Origin: Sphingomonas sp. SORGH_AS_0879 | Lineage (GTDB): Bacteria > Pseudomonadota > Alphaproteobacteria > Sphingomonadales > Sphingomonadaceae | Length of the DNA stretch: 64,000 nucleotides | Direction: 5' to 3' | NCBI RefSeq assembly: GCF_030819175.1 | Contig: NZ_JAUTBJ010000002.1 | Location: 134,001 to 198,000 of the forward strand | In this document: positions 1 to 6,763 of the stretch, in pieces | Layout of the letters: every line of letters starts with the position of its first letter | How positions within the stretch are numbered: position 1 is the first letter of the stretch | Made by a program: the position numbers and the translations under genes | The notes under the pieces: generated by a model | What the model was told of the DNA's origin: nothing | What the model saw: the letters and a program-made list of their open reading frames with translations, nothing else | Database searches by the model: none

Positions 1-528
1 AACACCTCCTCCATCCCGATCACCCGTCTGGCGCAAGCCGCGCCCGATGCCGGACGGTTCGTCGGCGTGCACTTCTTCAACCCGGTGCCGGTCATGGGCC
101 TGATCGAACTGATCCGCGGCCTCGCCACCTCGGACGAGACGGTCGCCAAGGTGGAAGCCTTCGCGCAGGAACTGGGCAAGCATGTGGTGCACGCCAATGA
201 CGCGCCCGGCTTCATCGTCAACCGCGTGCTGATGCCGATGATCAACGAAGCGATCTTCGCGCTGGGCGAGGGCGTGGCGACCATCCCCGATATCGATGCG
301 GCGTGCCAGTTGGGACTCAACCACCCGATGGGCCCGCTGACGCTGGCCGATTTCATCGGGCTGGATACCTGTCTGGAGATCACCCGCGTGCTGTTCGAGG
401 GCACCGGCGACCCCAAATTCCGCCCCGCCCCGCTGCTGATCAAATATGTCGAGGCGGGCTGGTATGGCCGCAAGACCAAGCGGGGATTCTACGACTATAG
501 CGGTGCGGAACCCGTGCCGACGCGGTGA
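1..528 (+). CDS. 3-hydroxyacyl-CoA (3-hydroxybutyryl-CoA) dehydrogenase, C-terminal part
   Basis: The frame is open from base 1, so the start and most of the NAD-binding Rossmann domain lie outside the window; 175 codons are visible. The enzyme family oxidises L-3-hydroxyacyl-CoA to 3-ketoacyl-CoA with NAD in fatty-acid or PHB metabolism. The visible part holds the HFFNPVPVM segment with the catalytic His, then the C-terminal dimerisation domain with [19 protein letters not shown] and [19 protein letters not shown], and the characteristic [11 protein letters not shown] end. It converges on the nucleoside transporter gene with a hairpin-forming repeat between them. Family assignment is secure; the chain-length preference cannot be read from this part. 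Confidence 0.93.
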   Translation, partial: NTSSIPITRLAQAAPDAGRFVGVHFFNPVPVMGLIELIRGLATSDETVAKVEAFAQELGKHVVHANDAPGFIVNRVLMPMINEAIFALGEGVATIPDIDAACQLGLNHPMGPLTLADFIGLDTCLEITRVLFEGTGDPKFRPAPLLIKYVEAGWYGRKTKRGFYDYSGAEPVPTR

Positions 529-536
529 CCCCAATC

Positions 537-589
537 CTCCCCAAGCTCTGCTTGGGGAGGGGAACCACCGCGAAGCGGTGGTGGAGGGG
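537..589. repeat. REP-like repeat, family B
   Basis: Two adjacent hairpins: CCCCAAGCTCTGCTTGGGG, then CCACCGCGAAGCGGTGG, separated by G-rich sequence. Related copies are at 16632, 39356, 52531 and 55103. It fills the gap between two convergent genes and could act as a bidirectional terminator, although it has no T tract. Confidence 0.85.
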
Positions 590-599
590 CATATCCCGA

Positions 600-1859
600 T
601 CAGGCGATCAGCAGCCCCGCCAGCGCCGCCGACATCAGATTGGCCAGACTCCCCGCGACCAGCGCCCGGATGCCCAGCCGCGCGATGGTCGGGCGCTGGT
701 TCGGCGCGAGGCTGCCGGTCACCGCCATCTGGATCGCGATGGACGAGAAATTGGCGAAGCCGCACAGCGAGAAGGTGACCACCGCGACCGTGCGCGGGGA
801 AAGCTGCGCGGCCTGCTTGCTCAGGTCGATATAGGCGACGAACTCGTTCAGCACGATCTTCTCGCCGAACAGCCCGCCCGCGATCCCCGCCTCGTTCCAC
901 GGCACGTTGAGCAGCGCCATGATCGGCTGGAACACATAACCCAGCAGCGCCTGGAAGCTGAGGCCCGGAATCCCGATCATATTGCCCAGCCCGCCGAGCA
1001 ACCCGTTGGCCAGCGCGACCAGGGCGACGAAGGCCAGCACCATCGCGCCGACCGCGACGGCCAGCTTCACGCCGGTCTGTGCACCCTGCGCCGCCGCCAT
1101 GATGATGTTGGCGGGCTTTTCCTCGTCGTGCGTGGCTTCGGCGAGCGCGATCTTCTCGTCCTCGATCACATCGCCCAGCGGCAATTGCCCGGCGGGCGGC
1201 TCGATCCGGTCGGGCATGATGATCTTGGCCATCAGGATGCCGCCGGGCGCGGCCATGAAGCTCGCCGCCAGCAGATATTCGATCGAGATGCCCATCGAGG
1301 CATAGGCGGCCAGGATCGTCCCCGCCACGCCCGCCATGCCGCTGGTCATCACGGTGAAGAGCTGCGCCGGGGTCAGGCTCGCCAGATAGGGGCGGATGAC
1401 GAGCGGCGATTCGGACTGGCCGACAAAGACGTTGGCGGCGGCGCAGAGCGACTCCACCTTGGACACGCCGATCACCTTCTCGATCGCACCGCCCAGCCAG
1501 CGCACGACCAACTGCATGATCCCCAGATAATAGAGGATCGAGACGAGGGCCGCGAAGAAGATGATGACCGGCAGCGCCTGGATCGCGAAATTGCGGCCCA
1601 GCGGATCGGACGCCAGCGCGCCGAACAGGAACTTGGTCCCCTCATTGGCGTAGCCGAGCAGCCCTGCGACCCCACCCGACAGCCATTGCAGCACCCGCTT
1701 GCCCCAGGGGACATAGAGGACCAGCACCGCGATCCCCGCCTGAAGCGCGAAGGCCGCGCCGACGACGCGCGGGCGGATGGCGCGCCGGTCGGTCGACAGG
1801 GCGACCGCGATCGCCAGAATGACAAATATACCCGCGATACCGATGGCAAAACGATTCAT
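600..1859 (-). CDS. Concentrative nucleoside transporter (NupC/CNT family)
   Basis: A 419-aa inner-membrane protein of the CNT family (TC 2.A.41), which imports nucleosides by H+ or Na+ symport. Seen in the sequence: several hydrophobic helices, the family motif GQSESPLV at residues 147-154, the following MTSGMAGVAGT stretch at 171-181, LNEFVAY at 337-343, and LCGFANFSSIAIQMA around 365-379. Length is normal for the family. It is transcribed alone, head to tail with mgtE across a 323-bp gap that holds a repeat element. The substrate range (pyrimidine or purine) cannot be told from these motifs. Confidence 0.93.
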   Translation of the reverse strand: MNRFAIGIAGIFVILAIAVALSTDRRAIRPRVVGAAFALQAGIAVLVLYVPWGKRVLQWLSGGVAGLLGYANEGTKFLFGALASDPLGRNFAIQALPVIIFFAALVSILYYLGIMQLVVRWLGGAIEKVIGVSKVESLCAAANVFVGQSESPLVIRPYLASLTPAQLFTVMTSGMAGVAGTILAAYASMGISIEYLLAASFMAAPGGILMAKIIMPDRIEPPAGQLPLGDVIEDEKIALAEATHDEEKPANIIMAAAQGAQTGVKLAVAVGAMVLAFVALVALANGLLGGLGNMIGIPGLSFQALLGYVFQPIMALLNVPWNEAGIAGGLFGEKIVLNEFVAYIDLSKQAAQLSPRTVAVVTFSLCGFANFSSIAIQMAVTGSLAPNQRPTIARLGIRALVAGSLANLMSAALAGLLIA

Positions 1860-1992
1860 GCGCGCTGCTTAGCTGGGCCGCTTTGGGGCGGGTGGTGAAA
1901 ACGACGCGGCCCCCCGGCTGCGCGGGGGACGATCATAAGCATGGTATGAGCCGACCGCCATAGTTTTGATCGGGGGCCGTAATTCGTTGAAA

Positions 1993-2180
1993 TTCCTCCC
2001 GTGCAAGGATTCCTCTGCAAAACTCCCGCCAGCACCATCCCGGCGAAGGCCGGGACCCAGTTGCTGAACGATGGTAAATGACTCCCATCGCTTCCCAACT
2101 GGACCCCGGCCTCCGCCGGGGTGGTACATGATGTTGGGCGACGTCCCGACTTTCGCAGAGGTTTCCTTGCACAGGAGGAA
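1993..2180 (+). repeat. 188-bp element with terminal inverted repeats, copy 1
   Basis: The ends are imperfect inverted repeats of about 33 bp with the outer consensus TTCCTCCYGTGCAAGGA followed by CCTCTGCRAAASTC. The interior holds two GC-rich palindromic blocks, ATCCCGGCGAAGGCCGGGA and ACCCCGGCCTCCGCCGGGGT. A second copy of 187 bp lies in opposite orientation at 10283-10469. It ends 2 bp from the mgtE stop codon and takes up most of the 1860-2182 intergenic gap. No ORF is carried, so it looks like a non-autonomous MITE/REPIN-type element. The rest of the gap (1860-1992) holds nothing I recognise. Confidence 0.85.
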
Positions 2181-2182
2181 CG

Positions 2183-3538
2183 CTATCCAGTCAGCCCCGC
2201 CGCCGTCGCCAGCCCCAGAAACGCCAGGAAGCCGATCGAATCGGTCGTCATCGTCACGAACACCGACGACGCCACCGCCGGGTCGGCGTCGAACCGGTCG
2301 AGCGTCACCGGCACCAGCACGCCCGCCAGCCCCGCGACCAGGATATTGGTCATCATCGCCGCCGCGATCACCATGCCCAGCGCGGGGTTGGCGAAGACCA
2401 GGCTCACCCCCACCCCGATCACCGCCGCGACCGTCACCCCGTTCATCATCGCCACGCGGATCTCGCGCATGATCGCGCGCGCGGTGTTGGAACGGGTGAG
2501 TTGGTTGGTCGCCAGCGCGCGCACCGTCACCGCCAGCGTCTGAGTCCCCGCATTGCCGCCGACGCCCGCGACGATCGGCATCAGCGTGGCCAGCGCCACC
2601 ATCCGCGCGATCGTGCCCTCGAACGCCGCGATCACCGAGGAGGCGACCATCGCCGTCACCAGATTGGCGAGGAGCCAACGGACACGGCTCTTATAGCTGT
2701 CGAGGATCGGCTCGTTGATATCGCCCTCGCCCGCGCCCGACAGGCGCAGCACGTCCTCGCCCGCCTCCTGCTGGATGATGTGGACGATGTCGTCGACGGT
2801 GATCATGCCGACCAGCCGCCCGCTGGCATCGACCACGGCGGCGGAGATCAGCGCATATTTCTGGAAGCGCAACGCGACCTCTTCCTGGTCCATATCGACC
2901 GGGATCAGCGTCTGTTCGCGCTTCATCACGTCGCCGATCACGATCTGCCCCGGCGCGCGGAGAATCCACGACAACTGGCACGTCCCGATCGGACGATGGC
3001 CGGGATCGACGACGAAGATTTCCCAGAAATCGGTGGTCAGTTCCTCGTCGTCGCGCAGGAACTGGATCGTCTCGGCCACCGTCCAATGCTCGGGCACCGC
3101 GATCAGCTCGCGCTGCATCAGGCGACCGGCGGACTCCTCGGGGAAGGACAGCGCCTCTTCGATCGCGGCGCGGTCGTCCGGGTCGAGCGCGCGCAGCACC
3201 GCACGCTGCTCGTCCTCGTCCATGTCCTCGATGATCGCCACCGCGTCGTCGGTGTCGAGTTCGGAGGCGATATCGGCGACTTCATGCGGTTCGAGCGCCT
3301 GGATAAGCTGCTCGCGCACATAGTCGTTCATCTCGGCGAAGACGTCGCCGTTGAGCAGGTCCGCGACCGCGCGCGCCAGATTGACGCGCTCCTCGTCGCC
3401 GACCAGTTCGAACAGGTCGGCGATGTCGGCGGGGTGGAGCGGCTCGACCAGCGCGCGTGCACCCTCGTCGTCACCCGCGTCCAGCGCGTCGAGTACCGCC
3501 GTCACATATTCGGGCTTCAGCCGGTCGTCCTCGTCCAA
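2183..3538 (-). CDS. mgtE: Magnesium transporter MgtE
   Basis: A 451-aa Mg2+ channel/transporter of the MgtE (SLC41-like) family. Domain order: N-terminal superhelical MgtE_N domain (about 1-125), two CBS domains that sense Mg2+ (about 130-255, including TVDDIVHIIQQEAGEDV), then five transmembrane helices with PIVAGVGGNAGTQTLAVTVRA, the family signature near the pore. The only ATG/GTG/TTG start in this frame is the TTG at 3538-3536, which has a poor ribosome binding site. The frame stays open upstream to a stop near 3627 and codes for 18 acidic residues preceded by a strong Shine-Dalgarno and an ATC codon (see separate entry), so the true product may be longer. Divergent from the cyclophilin gene. 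Confidence 0.95.
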   Translation of the reverse strand: MDEDDRLKPEYVTAVLDALDAGDDEGARALVEPLHPADIADLFELVGDEERVNLARAVADLLNGDVFAEMNDYVREQLIQALEPHEVADIASELDTDDAVAIIEDMDEDEQRAVLRALDPDDRAAIEEALSFPEESAGRLMQRELIAVPEHWTVAETIQFLRDDEELTTDFWEIFVVDPGHRPIGTCQLSWILRAPGQIVIGDVMKREQTLIPVDMDQEEVALRFQKYALISAAVVDASGRLVGMITVDDIVHIIQQEAGEDVLRLSGAGEGDINEPILDSYKSRVRWLLANLVTAMVASSVIAAFEGTIARMVALATLMPIVAGVGGNAGTQTLAVTVRALATNQLTRSNTARAIMREIRVAMMNGVTVAAVIGVGVSLVFANPALGMVIAAAMMTNILVAGLAGVLVPVTLDRFDADPAVASSVFVTMTTDSIGFLAFLGLATAAGLTG

Positions 3539-3597
3539 CTGGGTTTCCGGCGGGGTCTCGGTTTCGAGTTCGGGGAGTTCGGTGTCGCTGATCTCGG

Positions 3598-3604
3598 CCT
3601 CCCT
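3598..3604 (-). promoter_or_regulatory. Strong ribosome binding site pointing to an ATC codon of mgtE
   Basis: On the minus strand AGGGAGG is followed after 5 bases by ATC (3592-3590). That ATC is exactly 18 codons upstream of, and in frame with, the TTG start of mgtE. No ATG, GTG or TTG lies at the expected distance. Either translation starts at a non-canonical AUC codon, as infC does at AUU, or the base is a mutation or sequencing error in an ancestral ATG. Confidence 0.5.
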
Positions 3605-3628
3605 CGACGGTGCATGAACGCGGTGTCA

Positions 3629-3646
3629 CGCCTCTATAGAGAGGCG
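3629..3646. promoter_or_regulatory. Perfect inverted repeat between mgtE and the cyclophilin gene
   Basis: CGCCTCT-ATAG-AGAGGCG, a 7-bp perfect stem with a 4-base centre, lies in the divergent intergenic region. The TATAGA in its centre could be a -10 element. It could be an operator or a 5' UTR hairpin of mgtE; there is no evidence to choose. Confidence 0.4.
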
Positions 3647-3709
3647 CTTCGATTTGCCAGCGGGCGTGTGAACGCCTACCTGCGGGCGATCAACCAAGGA
3701 AGACCCCTT

Positions 3710-4165
3710 ATGGCCGAGACTTTTTCCAAGCTGACCCTGACGCTCGAGAGCGGCGATGTCGTGATCACGCTGCGCCCCGACCTCGCGCCCGAGCATGTCG
3801 CGCGCATCGGCGGGCTTGCCAATGAAGGCTTTTACGACGGCGTCGTGTTCCACCGCGTGATTCCGGGCTTCATGGCACAGGGCGGCGACCCCACGGGCAC
3901 CGGCATGTCGGGTTCGGACAAGCCGAATCTGAAGCAGGAGTTCAATGCCGAGCCGCATGTGCGCGGCACCTGCTCGATGGCGCGGACCAACGATCCCAAC
4001 TCGGCCAATTCGCAGTTCTTCATCTGCTTCGACGACGCGCGCTTCCTCGACCGTCAGTACACGGTCTGGGGCCAGGTGGAGAGCGGCATGGAACATGTCG
4101 ACGCGCTCCCCAAGGGCGAGCCGCCCCGCAATCCGGGCAAGATCCTGAAGGCACGCGCGGAGTAA
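3710..4165 (+). CDS. Peptidyl-prolyl cis-trans isomerase, cyclophilin type
   Basis: A 151-aa single-domain cyclophilin that catalyses proline cis-trans isomerisation. The start is the ATG of MAETFSKL, preceded by AAGGAAGA about 8 bases upstream. Family motifs: FYDGVVFHRVIPGFMAQGGD with the catalytic Arg, GTGMSGSDKPNLKQEF, SMARTNDPNSANSQFFIC and LDRQYTVWGQV. There is no signal peptide, so it is a cytoplasmic PpiB-like form. Monocistronic: it is divergent from mgtE and followed by a clear intrinsic terminator. Confidence 0.95.
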   Translation: MAETFSKLTLTLESGDVVITLRPDLAPEHVARIGGLANEGFYDGVVFHRVIPGFMAQGGDPTGTGMSGSDKPNLKQEFNAEPHVRGTCSMARTNDPNSANSQFFICFDDARFLDRQYTVWGQVESGMEHVDALPKGEPPRNPGKILKARAE

Positions 4166-4186
4166 TTTCGCAAGAGCCGGGAAAGG

Positions 4187-4216
4187 GGGGAGTCCTGAGA
4201 AGGGCTCCCCTTTTTT
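4187..4216 (+). terminator. Rho-independent terminator of the cyclophilin gene
   Basis: GGGGAGTCC and GGGCTCCCC form a 9-bp stem (one G-T pair) around the loop TGAGAA, followed directly by six T. It begins 21 bp after the stop codon. Confidence 0.9.
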
Positions 4217-4245
4217 GTTTGGCCCATCGCCCTGCCAAGCAGCAC

Positions 4246-4348
4246 GCCCCTCCCGCAGGCGGGAGGGGATGGGGGAGGGAAAGCCACAGGCCATGCGCTC
4301 CATGAGACCCCATGCCCTCCCCACCCCCTCCCGCCTGCGGGAGGGGCT
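4246..4348. repeat. REP-like repeat pair, family C
   Basis: Two inverted copies of the CCTCCCGCAGGCGGGAGG palindrome with flanking GGGGATGGGGGAGGG, about 45 bp apart, lie between the convergent cyclophilin and crotonase genes. A related copy is at 59530. Confidence 0.85.
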
Positions 4349-4377
4349 ATCGTTGCGGGAGGGCGAGCAGCGCCCTC

Positions 4378-5160
4378 TCAACCGTCGCGGAAATCCGGCC
4401 GCCGCCGTTCCATGTTCGCCTGTACCGCCTCGCGGAAGTTCGCCCCCCGCATCAGCGCCACTTGCTCGGCGCTTTCCATCGCCAGCATCGCCTCGGGCGC
4501 GCTCCCCATCGCCCCGAACAACCGTTTCGCGCTCCGCACCGCATCGGGACTCCGCCCGGCAATCTTCTCCGCCAGCACCAGCGCCTCCCCGCGCGGATCT
4601 TCCACCAGCCGGGTCACGAACCCCGCCGCCAGCGCCTCCGCCGCATCGAACTCGCGCGCGGTATAGACCCATTCGCGCAAGCAATCCTCGCGGACTCCGC
4701 GCCACAGCGCAAAGCCGCCCATGTCCGGCACGATCCCCCAATGCACTTCCCGGATCGCGAAACGGGTCGCCGGGTGCGCCAACCGGATATCCGCCCCGGC
4801 CATGATCTGCGTACCGCCGCCGAACGCCACGCCGTGCACCGCCGCGATCATCGGCACGGGCAGCGTCCGCCATCCCCACGCCACCTGCTGCACCCTGTTG
4901 GCGGGGCCATGGCTCCGCGCCGACAGGTCCAGCCCCGCCAAGTCTCCCCCCGCCATCGCCGCCATGTCGAGGCCGGAGCAGAACCCGTCCCCCTCGCCCG
5001 ACAGCACCACCGCGCGCACATCCTCCCGTGCCGCCAGCGTCTCGATCGCCTCGGCCAGCGCATCGAACATCGCGCGGTCGATGGCGTTCAGCTTTTCCCC
5101 GCGCGACAGGCGGACATCGGCGACGCCGTCCTTCACCGCGATCGTCACCCGGTTCCGCAT
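4378..5160 (-). CDS. Crotonase / enoyl-CoA hydratase-isomerase family protein
   Basis: A 260-aa crotonase-fold acyl-CoA enzyme. The start ATG has the upstream site AAAGGAGAG. Oxyanion-hole segments are visible: GDGFCSGLDM (58-66) and GVAFGGGTQIMAGADIR (110-126), followed by FAIREVHWGIVPDMGG (134-149). The first catalytic Glu of enoyl-CoA hydratase is replaced by Gln118, while Glu138 and Asp146 sit where delta3,5-delta2,4-dienoyl-CoA isomerase has its Glu and Asp, so isomerase-type chemistry is at least as likely as hydration. Divergent from two thioesterase genes with 48 bp between the starts, which suggests a shared acyl-CoA context. Confidence 0.88.
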   Translation of the reverse strand: MRNRVTIAVKDGVADVRLSRGEKLNAIDRAMFDALAEAIETLAAREDVRAVVLSGEGDGFCSGLDMAAMAGGDLAGLDLSARSHGPANRVQQVAWGWRTLPVPMIAAVHGVAFGGGTQIMAGADIRLAHPATRFAIREVHWGIVPDMGGFALWRGVREDCLREWVYTAREFDAAEALAAGFVTRLVEDPRGEALVLAEKIAGRSPDAVRSAKRLFGAMGSAPEAMLAMESAEQVALMRGANFREAVQANMERRRPDFRDG

Positions 5161-5208
5161 GTCGCTCTCCTTTTGCACTGGCTTTCCCGTGGTGTAGATC
5201 ATGGCCCC

Positions 5209-5631
5209 ATGGGGTTCGATATGGAACGCTTCATCGCGATGGGCGGCCTGGGCGGTGGGCATGGCCGGCATCTGGGCATCGCATACCGCGCGCATGGGCC
5301 GGATTGGGCGGAACTGGCGCTGCCCTATGACGAACGGCTGATCGGCGATCCGGCGAGCGGGGTCATCGCCTCCGGCCCGATCGTCGCGATGATGGACATG
5401 GCGACCAGCGTCGCCGTCTGGCTGAAGCGCGGGCGTTTCGAGGCGCATGTGACGCTGGACCTGCGCGTCGATTACCTCCGCCCCGCCGTGCCGCAGCGGA
5501 CCGTGATCGGGCGCGGCGAATGCTATCGGATCACCCGCAGCGTCGCCTTCGTCCGGGGGATCGCGCATGACGGCGATCCCGACGATCCCGTCGCGCATGT
5601 CGCGGGCACCTTCATGGGAATGAAGCCATGA
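5209..5631 (+). CDS. PaaI-like hotdog thioesterase 1
   Basis: A 140-aa hotdog-fold protein of the PaaI/acyl-CoA thioesterase class, which hydrolyses acyl-CoA or aryl-CoA thioesters in the cytoplasm. The segment SGPIVAMMDMATSVAVWL corresponds to the central helix with its catalytic acidic residue, and HVTLDLRVDYLRPA to the strand that follows. The start could be the ATG used here or the in-frame ATG 12 bases later (MERF). It overlaps the next thioesterase gene by 4 bases (ATGA), so the two are translationally coupled and may form a heteromer. Confidence 0.87.
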   Translation: MGFDMERFIAMGGLGGGHGRHLGIAYRAHGPDWAELALPYDERLIGDPASGVIASGPIVAMMDMATSVAVWLKRGRFEAHVTLDLRVDYLRPAVPQRTVIGRGECYRITRSVAFVRGIAHDGDPDDPVAHVAGTFMGMKP

Positions 5632-6041
5632 GCACCCCCCGCACCGCCATCGGCCAGGCGATGGTCCTGCCACCCTATGCCGAATGGCTCGGCTGTTCGA
5701 TCGAATGGGCGGAGGGTGCTCCGCAACTGGTCATGCCGTTCGGCGACCATGTCATGGGCTGGCCCGGCCTGCTCCAGGGCGGCGCGATCGCGGGGTTGCT
5801 GGAGGTGGCGGGGATCGCCGCGCTGACCCACCGGCTGTCGAGCGAAGGGGCTTCGCGGATCAAGCCGGTGACGGTGACGACCGATTACCTGCGGACCGGC
5901 CGCGACCACCCGACGCGCGCGGTCGGCACGATCCTGCGGCTGGGCCAGCGGGTCGCCAATGTCGAGGCGACCGCCTGGCAGGAGGATCGCGACCGGCCGA
6001 TCGCGACCGCCCGGCTGAACTATCGCATCCTGCGCGGCTGA
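5628..6041 (+). CDS. PaaI-like hotdog thioesterase 2
   Basis: A 137-aa hotdog thioesterase related to its upstream neighbour. GWPGLLQGGAIAGLLEVAGIAAL is the central helix region, with Glu in the usual catalytic position, and RIKPVTVTTDYLRTGR is the equivalent of the substrate-binding strand. Coupled to the previous gene by ATGA. Its 3' end overlaps the convergent SGNH hydrolase gene by 22 bp. The substrate is unknown; the pairing with a crotonase suggests acyl-CoA turnover. Confidence 0.87.
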   Translation: MSTPRTAIGQAMVLPPYAEWLGCSIEWAEGAPQLVMPFGDHVMGWPGLLQGGAIAGLLEVAGIAALTHRLSSEGASRIKPVTVTTDYLRTGRDHPTRAVGTILRLGQRVANVEATAWQEDRDRPIATARLNYRILRG

Positions 6042-6763
6042 GCGCCCCTGAGCGCCTGTTTGATCGCAGCGTCGGCGACCGGCGCCATCGCGGCATAGCC
6101 CGCCTCGTTCGGGTGGACCCCATCGGTGCCATAAGCGGGGTTCAGCGCGTCGCCGACATGTAAGGCAGACCAGTAATCGGCATAGGTCGCCCCCACCCGA
6201 CCCGCATAATCCTTCAACCACGCATTCATCGCGGCGATGCGCGGGGCGGGGTTCACGCCCGGCTTCCACTCGAAATGATCGGCGGGCGGGATGGAGGCCA
6301 GGATCACCCGGATGCCGTTGGCCTGCGCCAGTTCGACCATCGACATGATATTACCCTGCACCTGCGCATCGGTCGTCGGGCCGGTATTGCCCGCGATATC
6401 GTTGGTGCCCGCCATGATCTGCACCACCGTGGGATGCAGGTCGATCACGTCCTGGCGAAAGCGGAGCAGCATCTGCGAGGTCGTCTGCCCGCTGATCCCG
6501 CGCCCGACCCTTTCGGTCGTGAAGAACTGCGGCACCTTGCTGGCCCAATTTTCGGTGATCGAATCGCCCATGAAGACGATGCGGGAATACCCCGGCGTCA
6601 GCTTCGCATTGTCGGCACGATAGCGGGCGAGATAGCCGAAGTCGTTGTGCAACCGCTCCTCCCATTCACGGGCCCAGCGTTGGCCATCGGTTTCCGTCTG
6701 CTGCGCGGCGGCGGGCGTGGCGAGGACCAGCGCCATCAGCACGATCGAGGCAAGGCGGCTCAC
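6020..6763 (-). CDS. Secreted SGNH/GDSL-family hydrolase
   Basis: A 247-aa protein with a signal peptide (hydrophobic core 5-18, likely cut after ATPAAA). All SGNH blocks are present: GDSIT with nucleophile Ser68, Gly in GRGISG, GTND with Asn121, and DGVHPN with Asp214 and His217. This resembles the platelet-activating-factor acetylhydrolase-like and carbohydrate-esterase branch. Its ATG overlaps the stop of the LamG-GH2 gene by 4 bases, so the two are co-translated. The likely role is removal of acetyl or other ester groups from the polysaccharide attacked by the GH2 enzyme. That substrate link is inference. Confidence 0.9.
   Translation of the reverse strand: MSRLASIVLMALVLATPAAAQQTETDGQRWAREWEERLHNDFGYLARYRADNAKLTPGYSRIVFMGDSITENWASKVPQFFTTERVGRGISGQTTSQMLLRFRQDVIDLHPTVVQIMAGTNDIAGNTGPTTDAQVQGNIMSMVELAQANGIRVILASIPPADHFEWKPGVNPAPRIAAMNAWLKDYAGRVGATYADYWSALHVGDALNPAYGTDGVHPNEAGYAAMAPVADAAIKQALRGAQPRRMR

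Noticed and set aside
3592..3710. An Mg2+ riboswitch upstream of mgtE
   Set aside because: The gap is about 120 bp, shared with a divergent gene; only one small hairpin is present, far too little for an M-box.
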